Source: Actinomycetota bacterium (GTDB taxonomy: Bacteria; Actinomycetota; Geothermincolia; Geothermincolales; RBG-13-55-18). Taken from it: 64,000 bases of DNA. Where the stretch lies: positions 1 through 64,000 of the forward strand of contig JACIXD010000006.1 in assembly GCA_014360645.1 (NCBI GenBank), written 5' to 3'. The notes under the pieces are model-generated. The model saw nothing but the letters and a program-made list of their open reading frames with translations. It ran no database searches and was not told the origin of the DNA. Made by a program: the position numbers and the translations under genes. Position 1 is the stretch's first letter. Each line of letters begins with the position of its first letter. Shown here piece after piece: positions 42,801-50,589 of this stretch.

Positions 42801-44361
42801 GGACTCGAATTTCAACATGCTCAAAGGGGGGCTGGAGCTGGCGCTGGAACAGCACCGCCGTCTCTCGGAACTGAGCCTTGCGCTGGAGCGCAGCGAGAAC
42901 CTCCTCCCGGCCTCCGTGCGCTCCATCGAGGAGATCGAGGGCCAGCCCTACGTCTACGATATCGGGGTGGAGGAGACGGAGAACTTCCTCACCGGCGACG
43001 GCATCTTCGCCCACAACAGCCAGGTGGTGTTCACCGACTTCAACCTCTACTGGAACGTGCCGCGCCATTTCCGCGACACCCCGGCCATCGGGCCGGGCGG
43101 AGAGTACACCGGCAAGACCTACAAGGATTACGAGAAGGAGGCCCAGACCTTCCTCAAGGCGCTCTTCGAGGTCTACCTGGAGGGGGACGCCATGGGCAAG
43201 ACCTTCGTGTTCCCCAAGCCCCTGCTGCACATCAACGAGGACTTCTTCCGCACCGAGGGCCACGAGGAGTTCCTGGACCTGGCGTGCAAAGTCGCCTCGC
43301 GACAGGGCATCACCTATTTCGTGTTCGACCGCGGGGACGAGATAACCGTCTCCCAGTGCTGCAGGCTCAAGTTGAGGCTCAAGGAGCAGGACCTGCAGGA
43401 GACCATGACCCCGGAGCGGATGCGCTTCTCGGCCCTCCAGAACATCACCATCAACCTCCCGCGCATCGCCTACAAGGCCAACGGCTCGGACGAGGTGCTG
43501 TTCCACGAGCTGGAGAAGGCCATGCAGATGGTGGCCAAGGCCCATCTTCAGAAAAAGGAGTTCATCTCCAGCCTTATGGCCCTGGGCATAAAGGGCCCGC
43601 TCTCGGTGCTCTGCGACGACAAGGACGGCGAGCCTTACCTACGCCTCGACCGCCTCACCTACCTGGCGGGGCTCCTGGGGCTCAACGAGATGGTGCAGTA
43701 CCACACGGGCATGGAGCTACACCAGTCCCAGGAGGCCCTGAAGTTCGGGCTCAAGGTGGTGGCGCATATGAACCTCACCTGCAAGCGCCTCTCCGAGGAG
43801 TACGGCATCAACATGGTGCTGGAGGAATCCCCGGCGGAGTCCAGCGGCTACCGCCTCGCCAAGCTGGACATGAAGTACTATCCCGCCCAGGCCATGCAGG
43901 TGCTCAAGGGGGATATCGAGCGCGACGAGTTCTACTACACCAACAGCGTCCACCTCAACGTGGAGGCGGACATCGACTACATCGAACGGGTGCAGAAGCA
44001 GAGCCTCTTCCACCCCCTCATCGAGGCGGGGGCCATCTGCCATATATGGCTGGGAGAGCACGAGCCGGATCCCGCGTCCATAAAGAACTTCGTCATCAAG
44101 ACCTTCCGCAACACCCATTCCTCCCAGATCGCCTTCTCGCCGGAGTTCACGGTGTGCAACGACTGCCGGCGCACCCACCGCGGCCTCCACCAGGCATGCC
44201 CGCACTGCGGGTCGGAGGACGTTTACGGCATCACGCGCATCGTGGGCTATTTCTCCAAGATAACCACCTGGAACAAGGGCAAGGTGGGGGAGCTCAAGGA
44301 CAGGGTCCGCACGAGCCTGAAAGGAGGTATGGAGGGTGCAGCATCTGAAGGTGTTCGTTAA
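39850..44361 (+). CDS. nrdD: Class III anaerobic ribonucleoside-triphosphate reductase with two inteins
   Basis: 1,503 codons from TTG 39850; 713 aa after removal of two inteins (40375-41022, 41296-43017). Order in the host protein: ATP-cone (RVLKRRERAEDATDIALLVS), catalytic barrel (HDLGFIIRPY|CGGHSLDYIKK, NQLAGARG|SQVVFTDFNLYW, AIGPGGEYTGKTYKDYE), C-terminal zinc site (CNDCRRTHRGLHQACPHCG) and glycyl-radical loop RIVGYFSKITTWN. It reduces NTPs to dNTPs anaerobically. With a redoxin gene downstream it resembles the NrdD subtype that uses a redoxin as reductant. Both inteins interrupt highly conserved catalytic segments. Confidence 0.96.
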   Translation: MTAASNIRVLKRRERAEDATDIALLVSTSSKEEINLWDKSKIVDSLILETDASPELARLIADRVEQRIVEGHMNTVTTSIIRELVDLELLERGLGTMHKRHSHLGLPMYDVEQIITSANKENSNTTHNPESINLTLAEAILKEFALRKVFSEDIARAHMVGDIHLHDLGFIIRPYSYLGDTVIHWRVKGSPLVFTTTMEQLYHLLGGETRPEPTVRVKYPSRLEILDRGGNWTEIRRVVKKDRLGKQMIFLATSDGKRIVVTHDHPVITTDDVKPASLVRPGDEVETIEVGEGRERGMEELDIAHLLEAGAVTLKFRFNAEDMVLAHQRMNELVAGAARASRPSGTARGTRPAVNRARVVMAEPVEVLDVYIYDVTTASGTLIADGIYSHNCGGHSLDYIKKYGISLPNITSTSRPAKHPEVLIGHMVKMASTLQSHYAGAIGWEAVNMFFAPYLVGLGYDRIKQLAQMLIYEFNQLAGARGSLRADEKIFVYDRLKQSVELVEIGPFVESFTGTEGEATAPVEGDRYYAVSFDHRTGKTRLARIYAAIRHENKHRIVEVTTGQGQAVKVTDNHSLFAFDERGEVVKALPRENPETVLTPAVIDIDSVPGTIDVLSLLADSGGVEEDGKVFIVARGRSRLGIDRRLAVTPELARLLGYYVAEGSLGSQVRLHLYERALEADAVACVERVFGISCTVSDGTCHFGGKAHVALFEALCGRGAENKRIPAAVLLGDEEVVREFLAAYLSGDGYVSRNRIGCSTVSDILKSHLWFAFTRLGATPSMRTDSLEPPTIGGAEIGKAARRHVLAIGRQHLDRVYFAHPRKESERLRLIASESGAHGLRSRSYRHLEPLIEETLGNRVWSEKIGRLTPKKIAELRDEVERRQAGVDIRLLEQLYGQDLTELCRRYVEDAGLPHSTARGLLRELEGGSVPVHSCHLRPDAVLEGTEYGGVEMRGVFDSQYLPRALEEKEEEEGGGRFIEARQLDSNFNMLKGGLELALEQHRRLSELSLALERSENLLPASVRSIEEIEGQPYVYDIGVEETENFLTGDGIFAHNSQVVFTDFNLYWNVPRHFRDTPAIGPGGEYTGKTYKDYEKEAQTFLKALFEVYLEGDAMGKTFVFPKPLLHINEDFFRTEGHEEFLDLACKVASRQGITYFVFDRGDEITVSQCCRLKLRLKEQDLQETMTPERMRFSALQNITINLPRIAYKANGSDEVLFHELEKAMQMVAKAHLQKKEFISSLMALGIKGPLSVLCDDKDGEPYLRLDRLTYLAGLLGLNEMVQYHTGMELHQSQEALKFGLKVVAHMNLTCKRLSEEYGINMVLEESPAESSGYRLAKLDMKYYPAQAMQVLKGDIERDEFYYTNSVHLNVEADIDYIERVQKQSLFHPLIEAGAICHIWLGEHEPDPASIKNFVIKTFRNTHSSQIAFSPEFTVCNDCRRTHRGLHQACPHCGSEDVYGITRIVGYFSKITTWNKGKVGELKDRVRTSLKGGMEGAASEGVR
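40375..41022 (+). mobile_element. Mini-intein 1 in nrdD (216 aa, no endonuclease domain)
   Basis: Starts with Ser (SYLGDTVIHWRVKG, block A) after host RPY and ends IADGIYSHN before host Cys (CGGHS). Block B is RIVVTHDHPVITTD with the Thr-x-x-His pattern; block F/G is VEVLDVYIYDVTTASG then HN. The middle has no LAGLIDADG motif, so this is a mini-intein or one that lost its endonuclease. The junction residue +1 is Cys. Confidence 0.88.
41296..43017 (+). mobile_element. Intein 2 in nrdD (574 aa, LAGLIDADG endonuclease type)
   Basis: Starts SLRADEKIFVYDRLKQS after host GARG and ends FLTGDGIFAHN before host Ser (SQVVF). Block B: QAVKVTDNHSLFAF. Blocks C and E: LLGYYVAEGSLGSQ and FLAAYLSGDGYVSR, two LAGLIDADG-like motifs with acidic residues in place, so homing activity is possible. 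Length and block order are those of a full intein. Confidence 0.9.
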
Positions 44362-44581
44362 GCAGGACTGCAACAAGTGTCCGGCCGCCAAGGAGATCGC
44401 CGGTCGTTTTCCCCGCACGGAGATATACGACATCGAGGAAGTGGACGGGCTGGCGGAGGCGGCGTTCTACAGCGTGCTCTGCACGCCCTCCATCATCGTG
44501 GTCGACGACAGCGGGCGCGAGGTGCATGCCTGGCGCTGCGAGGTGCCCTCGCCGCGCGACGTGGCGGAGCACCTGAACTGA
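44336..44581 (+). CDS. Redoxin (glutaredoxin/NrdH-like) with CNKC motif
   Basis: 81 aa from GTG 44336; AAGGAGG at 44321-44327, overlapping the end of nrdD by 26 nt. Thioredoxin fold: LKVFVKQDCNKCPAAKEIAG with active-site CNKC, cis-Pro in CTPSIIVVDDSGRE. Probably the thiol reductant of NrdD, as in subtypes that use a redoxin and not formate. An alternative is a general thiol-disulfide protein. Confidence 0.88.
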   Translation: MQHLKVFVKQDCNKCPAAKEIAGRFPRTEIYDIEEVDGLAEAAFYSVLCTPSIIVVDDSGREVHAWRCEVPSPRDVAEHLN

Positions 44582-44589
44582 GGGGCGAG

Positions 44590-45312
44590 ATGTCCGCCTT
44601 CCAGCGCGTCAGGGGCCTTCAGCCCGCCAGCATGATCGACTGGCCGGGGAAGCTGTGCAGCGTGATCTTTCTGGGCGGGTGCAATTTCCGCTGCCCCTAC
44701 TGCCACAACCCGGAACTGGTGGAGGAAAAGGATAGCGGGGAGGCGCTGGTATGGGGTGAGGTGCTCCGCTTCCTACAGGGCCGCAGGGGGTGGATTGACG
44801 GCGTCGCCATCACCGGAGGGGAGCCCTGCATCCACGCCGACCTGCCGCTCATGTGCGCGGAGCTACGCTCCCTGGGTTTCGCGGTGAGGATCGATACCAA
44901 TGGGTCGCGGCCCCAGGTCTTGCGGAACATGCTGCAGGGCGGCGTCCTGGACGCGGTGGCCATGGACCTGAAGACCTCCCTGGAGCGCTACCCCGGGGTG
45001 GTGAGGCGCCCCGTGGACCCCGCGGCAATCCGCGCCTCCGCGGAGGCCATCCTGGAGTGCGGGCTGGAGCACGAGTTCCGCTGCACGGTGGTCCCCGGCC
45101 TGGTGGGGTTCGAGGACCTTGAGGAGCTGGCGCGCATGATCAGGGGGGCGTCCTCCCTGGTGCTGCAGCAGTTCCGTCCCCAGGTCACCCTCGATCCGGA
45201 GTACAGGGGCGCCCGAGGGTACGAGGACGAGGTGCTGGCGCGTTGGGCGGAGATGCTCTCGGAGTACGTCCCCACCAGGGTCAGGGGCCTGGTGGGGATG
45301 CGGGCTTCGTGA
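44590..45312 (+). CDS. nrdG: NrdG-type activase of anaerobic ribonucleotide reductase
   Basis: 240 aa from ATG 44590. CNFRCPYCHNPELV holds the CxxxCxxC [4Fe-4S] motif of radical SAM enzymes; GVAITGGEPCIHADLP is the GGE SAM-binding motif; SMIDWPGKLCSVIFLGG is typical of the NrdG2 (TIGR02495) form. It makes the glycyl radical on NrdD. It starts 8 nt after the redoxin gene. Confidence 0.95.
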   Translation: MSAFQRVRGLQPASMIDWPGKLCSVIFLGGCNFRCPYCHNPELVEEKDSGEALVWGEVLRFLQGRRGWIDGVAITGGEPCIHADLPLMCAELRSLGFAVRIDTNGSRPQVLRNMLQGGVLDAVAMDLKTSLERYPGVVRRPVDPAAIRASAEAILECGLEHEFRCTVVPGLVGFEDLEELARMIRGASSLVLQQFRPQVTLDPEYRGARGYEDEVLARWAEMLSEYVPTRVRGLVGMRAS

Positions 45313-45321
45313 GGTCCGGGG

Positions 45322-45768
45322 TTGGAGAGGCTCCCTCGCCTGCGCGTCGCGGCGGCGGTGACGCGCGAGGGCAGGCTGCTCCTGGTCAGACACCGCAAAG
45401 GGGAAGAGGAGTATTACCTCCTTCCCGGGGGAGGAGTAAAGTGGGGTGAGAGCATGACGGAGGCGCTGCATCGGGAGGTGCGCGAGGAGACCGGTCTGGA
45501 GGTGCAGGCCGGGCGCCTTCTCTGCGTGAGCGAGACCCTGTACCCGGACGGCTCCCGGCATATCGTCAACCTGGTGTTCAGGGGAGTTGAAAGGGGAGGG
45601 GAGCTGAGGCCCTCGTCGGATCCTCGGGTGGAGGGATGCGCCTTCGTGGAGCTGGACGAACTGGCGGAGTTGAGGTTCTACCCCCCCATGGCGGCTTTTC
45701 TGCAGCGCGCCTGCGCGCCCGGCTACCGCGGAGGGGGCATCTACCTGGGAGCCATGTGGAGGGATTGA
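45322..45768 (+). CDS. NUDIX hydrolase
   Basis: 148 aa from TTG 45322. The NUDIX box is complete: GGGVKWGESMTEALHREVREETGLEV split as G-x5-E-x7-REV-x-EE-x-G. Such enzymes cleave nucleoside diphosphate-linked compounds; the operon suggests cleaning of oxidised or excess nucleotides, but the substrate cannot be read from sequence. It begins 9 nt after nrdG and ends 1 nt before the next start. Confidence 0.92.
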   Translation: MERLPRLRVAAAVTREGRLLLVRHRKGEEEYYLLPGGGVKWGESMTEALHREVREETGLEVQAGRLLCVSETLYPDGSRHIVNLVFRGVERGGELRPSSDPRVEGCAFVELDELAELRFYPPMAAFLQRACAPGYRGGGIYLGAMWRD

Positions 45769-45769
45769 C

Positions 45770-46411
45770 TTGGAAAAGGATGGTAGCGGAGCCTCGCAGC
45801 GCGACCCCTTCGCCGATCCCAGCGCCCTGCTGAGGGAGGGCGACCCGGCGGATATCGCGGAGCGCACGGGAGTGCCCTTTCGGGACGGCGCGTTCAGGCT
45901 CTCCTTCCTGCGCTGGGAGCTCTCCGTCACCCACCCCGAGCTCGCATTCAGCGCTCCCAGGTTCCTGGACACCTATGTGGTCAGGCTGCTGGCCTTCCTC
46001 TATCTGGCAAAGGCCAGGGCGGGCCCCCTGGCCAGCCGCTGGATCCCCTACCGCGAGCTCAAAGACGGCCTCTTCTACTCCAAGAGCTTCGCGGAGACGG
46101 TGGAGGAGAAGCTCTGCCGCAGGTTCGGCGAGGACCTGGAGGGCATGGCCGCCGCCTGCGAAGCCCTGGGCGGCAGGAGGGTGGACCAGGGTGACCTGGG
46201 GTTGGTCCTCAACACCCTGCCGCGCCTTCCCCTCCTCATCATCGCCTGGAAGGGAGACGAGGAGTTCCCCCCCAACCTCCGCATCCTCTTCGACGCCTCG
46301 GCCACCGACTACCTCAACGCCTTCGAGCTGCGCATGCTCTGCGGGGAGGTGAGCAGCCGCATCATAGCCGTGGCCGACGGCAGGCTGGAGCTGCCTCCTC
46401 CGGAAGAATAG
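45770..46411 (+). CDS. DUF3786 family protein
   Basis: 213 aa from TTG 45770. LLAFLYLAKARAGPLASRWI, LPLLIIAWKGDEEFPPNLRI and LFDASATDYLNAFELRMLCG look like DUF3786, a family common in anaerobes with corrinoid or Fe-S metabolism. No cofactor motif is visible. It is the last gene of the nrd transcript. The 237 nt to the PadR gene include a (GGA)8 simple repeat at about 46520-46543. Confidence 0.75.
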   Translation: MEKDGSGASQRDPFADPSALLREGDPADIAERTGVPFRDGAFRLSFLRWELSVTHPELAFSAPRFLDTYVVRLLAFLYLAKARAGPLASRWIPYRELKDGLFYSKSFAETVEEKLCRRFGEDLEGMAAACEALGGRRVDQGDLGLVLNTLPRLPLLIIAWKGDEEFPPNLRILFDASATDYLNAFELRMLCGEVSSRIIAVADGRLELPPPEE

Positions 46412-46611
46412 GGCGGGGGCCGCTCTGGCGTAGCCGCGTCTCCATGCCGGTCAGGGGACCGAGAGGCAGGCACCACGGATGGCGGCGGTATGCACAGGCG
46501 TGCGTTTAAAAGTAGAGATGGAGGAGGAGGAGGAGGAGGAGAGCGCGTACCCGCGAAGAGGTCCCCTGAAGCGGATGGCGGAAAGTATTTCATCTCCCTG
46601 TCCATATAGTC

Positions 46612-46649
46612 TATAATAAACTAGTTAATAATAAAACAAGGGGAGTGTG
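46612..46649 (+). promoter_or_regulatory. AT-rich promoter with palindrome before the PadR gene
   Basis: A perfect TATAAT (46612-46617) lies in an AT-rich island in otherwise GC-rich DNA, with the palindrome AACTAGTT at 46619-46626, a possible PadR operator. No -35 is obvious. A similar CTAGT core lies at 56189-56203. Confidence 0.5.
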
Positions 46650-47213
46650 ATGGCGACCTCGAGGACGGCGGCCATGATCCTCGGCCTGCTGGCGGAGGGA
46701 GAGAGGCACGGCTACGAGCTGCTGCGGGAGATGGAGGAACGTGGGCTGCTGCGTTGGACCCGCGCCAGCCGGGTCTCCGTGTACAAGAACCTCGCCCGCC
46801 TCGAGGAGGAGGGCTGCCTGGTATCCTGGCGAGAGAAAGACGGCAACCTGCCGGAGAGGATCGTCTACGGCATAACCGCGGAGGGAGAGCGCAGGCTCAA
46901 GGAGATGCTCTACGACCTCTGCTCCTCCCGCGAGCCGCTGCGCATGGACTACGCGGTGGGCGCGGCCTTCCTGGAACGCCTGGAGGCGGGAGAGGCGCGG
47001 GAAGCCCTGGAGGCGAGGAGGGAGTTCCTGCGGGGGCAGATCAAGCGCCTGGCGCGGGAGAGGGAGATGCTGGCGGGCCTGGACGATGAGGTCCTGCAGT
47101 CCATAAGGGAGCGCGAGATAGGGGCATACCGCGAGGAACTGCGCTGGCTGGACCGCCTTGAGGCATCCCTTGGCGGGAGGGCGGGAAAACGGCCCAGGGG
47201 GGCAGGGAGGTGA
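46650..47213 (+). CDS. PadR family transcriptional regulator
   Basis: 187 aa from ATG 46650. MATSRTAAMILGLLAEGERHGYELLREMEERG is the PadR winged helix start, then RLEEEGCLVSWREKDG and VYGITAEGERRLKEML; the C-terminal half is a Glu/Arg-rich dimerisation helix. These repress neighbours or transporters. Neighbour is a TetR gene; the target is not visible, but the palindrome in its own promoter suggests autoregulation. Confidence 0.92.
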   Translation: MATSRTAAMILGLLAEGERHGYELLREMEERGLLRWTRASRVSVYKNLARLEEEGCLVSWREKDGNLPERIVYGITAEGERRLKEMLYDLCSSREPLRMDYAVGAAFLERLEAGEAREALEARREFLRGQIKRLAREREMLAGLDDEVLQSIREREIGAYREELRWLDRLEASLGGRAGKRPRGAGR

Positions 47214-47318
47214 ACCGCGCCCGTTGCCTCGTCGCCGGAAACCGGGCGGAGAGAGATTCGTGATCGGACGCCGCAGCTGTTATCATAAAGGTGGTGCAGG
47301 AGGCGCAGAGGAGTCCTT

Positions 47319-47960
47319 TTGAGCAAAGACGAGAGGGCCAGGAAGATACTGGACGAGGCGGAACGGCTCGCCTTCGAGGTCGGATATCGGCGTTTCAACA
47401 TGGATGACCTCTCCCAGAGGCTGCGCATCAGCAAAAAGACCATCTACGAGGCCTTTTCCTCCAAGGACGAGCTCTTCACCACCGCCCTCAACCGCCGGGC
47501 GGGAAAGATCCTGCGGCGCGTGCAGGAGATCGTGGACCTCCGCGCCGACGCCATGACCAAGCTCTACCTCATGAGCAAGCACGTGGTCGATGAGGTCTCG
47601 CACATCAAGCCTTCCTTGGTCAAGGAGGTGGAGACCTATTTCCCCGACGTCTTCGACGTCTACGGGGATTTCTACCGCAAGATCGTCGCGGGCCTCACCG
47701 CCATCATCGAGGAGGGGGTGAGGAACGGTGAGTTCCGCACCGACGTGAACCCGGTGGTCTTCGCCTACATGGTGCAGGGCATAGTGGACCTCTCCAGCAG
47801 TCCCTATCTGCTCATCGAGAGCGGGTTGAGCCTGGACGAGGTCTACACCGCCTTCATGAAGATCCTCATGGAGGGCATCGTGAAAAAGAACGGGACGGCG
47901 GAGGCGCGGAAGGAGGATGGCGAGAAGTCACGCGGCGTTTCCTCCTGCGGAACCGCCTGA
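47319..47960 (+). CDS. TetR family regulator
   Basis: 213 aa from TTG 47319. N-terminal HTH with KILDEAERLAFEVGYRRFNMD and LRISKKTIYEAFSSKDELF; the C-terminal ligand domain is ~150 residues. The last ~20 residues are disordered. It sits ahead of an acyl-CoA module on the same strand and may respond to an acyl-CoA; a nearby palindrome at 48290-48318 could be its operator. Confidence 0.92.
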   Translation: MSKDERARKILDEAERLAFEVGYRRFNMDDLSQRLRISKKTIYEAFSSKDELFTTALNRRAGKILRRVQEIVDLRADAMTKLYLMSKHVVDEVSHIKPSLVKEVETYFPDVFDVYGDFYRKIVAGLTAIIEEGVRNGEFRTDVNPVVFAYMVQGIVDLSSSPYLLIESGLSLDEVYTAFMKILMEGIVKKNGTAEARKEDGEKSRGVSSCGTA

Positions 47961-48289
47961 GCGGGGGGCGGATCAGGCGGAGCGGAACGGGAGGGGGAGC
48001 GAAGGCGAAAGGTCCGCCGGCGAGGCGGGAGACGCCTGCAGGAAGCCGCTTCCAGCCCGTATGTCTCCCGCGCGCGCAGGCGCGGAACGCGGCACGTGAG
48101 GGCCGTATTCGCCCGCGCGGCGTAGGTGGGGTGCAGCGAGAGAGGGTATGGGGACAGAAGAAGGCGGCAAAGCCGCGGTCCCGCGTCTTCCCCCGGCGCA
48201 CCCGGGAAAAGAGTGCCCTTGAGTCCGCTCCCGGCGCCGTACGGGAATGGGCGGCGGAAATATGGAGGGTTCAGGGTTGCAAGGGGCGT

Positions 48290-48318
48290 AAAAACTGATA
48301 AACTGTATTCAGTTTTTT
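48290..48318 (+). promoter_or_regulatory. Candidate operator or terminator palindrome
   Basis: AAAAACTGA (48290-48298) pairs with TCAGTTTTT (48309-48317); nested in it is AAACTG-TATT-CAGTTT (48300-48315), a perfect 16-bp inverted repeat. It is AT-rich and lies 290 nt before the thioesterase gene. A TetR operator is one reading; a T-rich terminator after the TetR gene is the other. The 642-nt gap 47961-48603 has no gene; it also holds a repeat (48399-48527). Confidence 0.5.
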
Positions 48319-48398
48319 AGTTTCCACGTTAAAGCCGAATTGTCAGGATATCAGAAAAGACGGCGGGGGGTTTTCGAACGGCGCGGTACCACCGAAGG

Positions 48399-48527
48399 GC
48401 ATCCGCGGCGGAGGCGGAAGGCGGGCCGGTGGGGGACGGGCTTCGGAGACGCGATATACAAACGAAGGACCCCCGCGGTGACCTCCGGAAGCATCCGCGG
48501 CGGAGGCGGAAGGCGGGCCGGTGGGGG
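48399..48527 (+). repeat. 37-bp direct repeat
   Basis: GCATCCGCGGCGGAGGCGGA followed by AGGCGGGCCGGTGGGGG occurs at 48399-48435 and 48491-48527, 92 bp apart, exact by eye. No function seen. Confidence 0.85.
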
Positions 48528-48603
48528 TTTGTCGGGAAAACGATACGGGGAAGAGCACAAGGGTTGGAGCTAAGCTTATACGAGGAACGAGGTCAGGACC
48601 TCT

Positions 48604-49056
48604 ATGGACGTACGATCGAAGATCGAAGATGTGACCCCGGGAGTGCGCGGGATCATCGCCGCCGACCCCTATGCGGCGCGCATCGGAGCCGAGCTGAAGG
48701 AGATAAGACCGGGCTGGGCCAGGGTGTCCATGCGCCTGGACGAGGCACATCTCAACTTCATGGGCATGGTGCACGGAGGAGTGATGTTCTCCCTGGCCGA
48801 CGTGGCCTTCGGGGCGGCGGCCAACTCCTTCGGCACCAGGGCGATGGCCTTGACGGTGAACGTTGATTTCCTGGCCGCTCCCGAGGTGACGGGGGAGATG
48901 ACGGCCGAGGTGGAGCTGGTCACCAGGGCGGGAAAGATGGGCTATTACCGCATGGTGGTCACCGACGCCCGGGGCACGGTGGTGGCTAAGTGCCAGGGTT
49001 GGGCCTACCATACCGGCAAGCCCCTGCGAGACGAGGGGGAGGGGAACGGCCGGTGA
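48604..49056 (+). CDS. PaaI-type hotdog thioesterase
   Basis: 150 aa. The hotdog core HLNFMGMVHGGVMFSLADVAFG carries the Asn-His-Gly-Gly and Asp motif, then FLAAPEVTGEMTAEVELVTR and YRMVVTDARGTVVAKCQGW. It hydrolyses acyl-CoA or aryl-CoA to free CoA; here it probably releases stalled CoA intermediates. It is the first gene of the acyl-CoA module; a TATGG start is preceded by GAGGTCAGGA. Confidence 0.9.
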   Translation: MDVRSKIEDVTPGVRGIIAADPYAARIGAELKEIRPGWARVSMRLDEAHLNFMGMVHGGVMFSLADVAFGAAANSFGTRAMALTVNVDFLAAPEVTGEMTAEVELVTRAGKMGYYRMVVTDARGTVVAKCQGWAYHTGKPLRDEGEGNGR

Positions 49057-49412
49057 ACCGGGCCGGGGAGGTCCGGACCCTCGAAAGAGACCGGGGGTTG
49101 CCGGAGGCATTAACTCCCCTGACGGGGGAAGACAGTCCGGCAGGGGGAAAGACGTCCGGGGGTAGAGAGGGGACGGTCGGACCGGGAACTCATCTCCGCG
49201 CACCGCGGCCGGAGGGGATCACGGCGGAGGAGAGTATCCTGCCGGCACTGAGCCCGGCGGAGCGGCATAAAGAAGGCGGAGTCGCGGCCTGACCACGACG
49301 CGGCGCGGGATGGTGCAGGGGTTACGGCCATAGGGAAAGAGTTTTCAGGGGAGCCCGCGTCCCGGGCACCCCATGGCGAGTCGGCTTCAGATGGCGAGTG
49401 GAAGGAGTGCCT
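49057..49412. other. Intergenic, no gene seen
   Basis: 355 nt between thioesterase and SDR. No coding potential that I trust, no clear promoter or hairpin of note. The nonamer ATGGCGAGT occurs twice close to the SDR start. Confidence 0.5.
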
Positions 49413-50171
49413 ATGTCTCTGGAGGGAAAGGTCGCGCTGGTGACGGGCGGTTCCGGAGGGCTCGGCAGGGTACACGGCCTGGTGCTGGCGGAGCACGGGG
49501 CGGACGTGGCCCTGGTCTACAACCGCAACGAGGCCAAGGCCGCCGAGGTGGTGAAGGAGATCGAGGAAAAGGGGCGCAGGGCCTTGGCGGTGAAGATGGA
49601 CCTCGCGGACGAGGAGTCCATCGTGCAGGGCGTGAAGAAGGTGGAGAGCGAGCTGGGGGGAGTGGACATCCTGGTCAACAACGCCGCGGCGGGGATCGTG
49701 CGCGCCATCACCATCACCGATATGAGCAAGGAGGACTGGGACGCCGACGTGGCGGTGAACCTCACCGCACCTTTCCTGCTCATCAAGGCGGTGTTCCCCG
49801 GCATGGCCGAGCGGGGCTGGGGGCGCATCATCAACGTCTCCTCGGTCACGGGGACCATGGGAGGCTTCGGGCAGTGCAGCTACGCCGCCACCAAGGCGGG
49901 GCTCATCGGGCTGACCAAGACGGTGGCCCTGGAGGGAGCGCGCAAGAACATCACCTGCAACGCGGTGGTGCTGGGGGTGTTCGACGCGGGCAGCTTCTAC
50001 GACGTGGCGGAGCCCTTCCGCGAGCGCATCATCAAGCGCGTGGCCATGCGCCGCTCCGGCGATCCCCGCGAGCTCTCCGAGGTCATCGCCTTCCTGGCCT
50101 CGGAGGAGGCCAGTTTCCTAACCGGTGAGGCCATCGAGGTGAGCGGGGGGATCAGCCTCTTCACCTTCTAG
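49413..50171 (+). CDS. Short-chain dehydrogenase/reductase (FabG-like)
   Basis: 252 aa from ATG 49413 (GGAAGGA 7 nt upstream). NAD(P) motif VTGGSGGLGRVHG, NNAAAGI, catalytic Ser in INVSSVTG and YxxxK in CSYAATKAGL. The C-terminus ends in GEAIEVSGG. In this module it could oxidise a 3-hydroxyacyl-CoA made after the dehydrogenase step. A 3-oxoacyl reductase is the other reading. Confidence 0.92.
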   Translation: MSLEGKVALVTGGSGGLGRVHGLVLAEHGADVALVYNRNEAKAAEVVKEIEEKGRRALAVKMDLADEESIVQGVKKVESELGGVDILVNNAAAGIVRAITITDMSKEDWDADVAVNLTAPFLLIKAVFPGMAERGWGRIINVSSVTGTMGGFGQCSYAATKAGLIGLTKTVALEGARKNITCNAVVLGVFDAGSFYDVAEPFRERIIKRVAMRRSGDPRELSEVIAFLASEEASFLTGEAIEVSGGISLFTF

Positions 50172-50589
50172 GGGCCCGTTTTACATGCCTGCCGTGCTCG
50201 GCGTGGAAAGATGGGCGTGATGAGGCAGGCCGGGCGAGCGGCAGCGGAAAGGAGACGCAGGCGACGGGGACGGGGCGCGGGCCGCAGGGCGACATGTCGG
50301 CGGAGTTCACGGAACGTGCTCGAGGCGGTGCGCAGGCCGTGAAAGTGATGGCAGAAGATGGTAAGAGGACCGCAGGGCCGGCCTGTGAACGGTACAGAGA
50401 TGGGGCGACTGCGGACGCCGGCATGGGGGCAGCATGCGGGCACTCCGAAGGCCGGACCGTGAGGCGGGAAATGAGATCGGAACGGGACCGGTAAGGCCCC
50501 ATGCGGCTCCCGGGAACACGGCCGGAAAGGCCGGGGAGAGGGCGCAAAGAACACGGATGGGATTCTCTCGAGGGAACGGAGGAAGCGAG
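50172..50589. other. Intergenic, no gene seen
   Basis: 418 nt before the acyl-CoA dehydrogenase gene. No reliable coding or RNA signal; the frame open upstream of the ATG at 50590 has no ribosome site. Confidence 0.45.

Noticed and set aside
46519-46545. GGA simple repeat as a CsrA sponge
   Set aside because: A run of GGA units lies after the DUF3786 gene, but without hairpin context or evidence of transcription as an RNA it is just a simple repeat.
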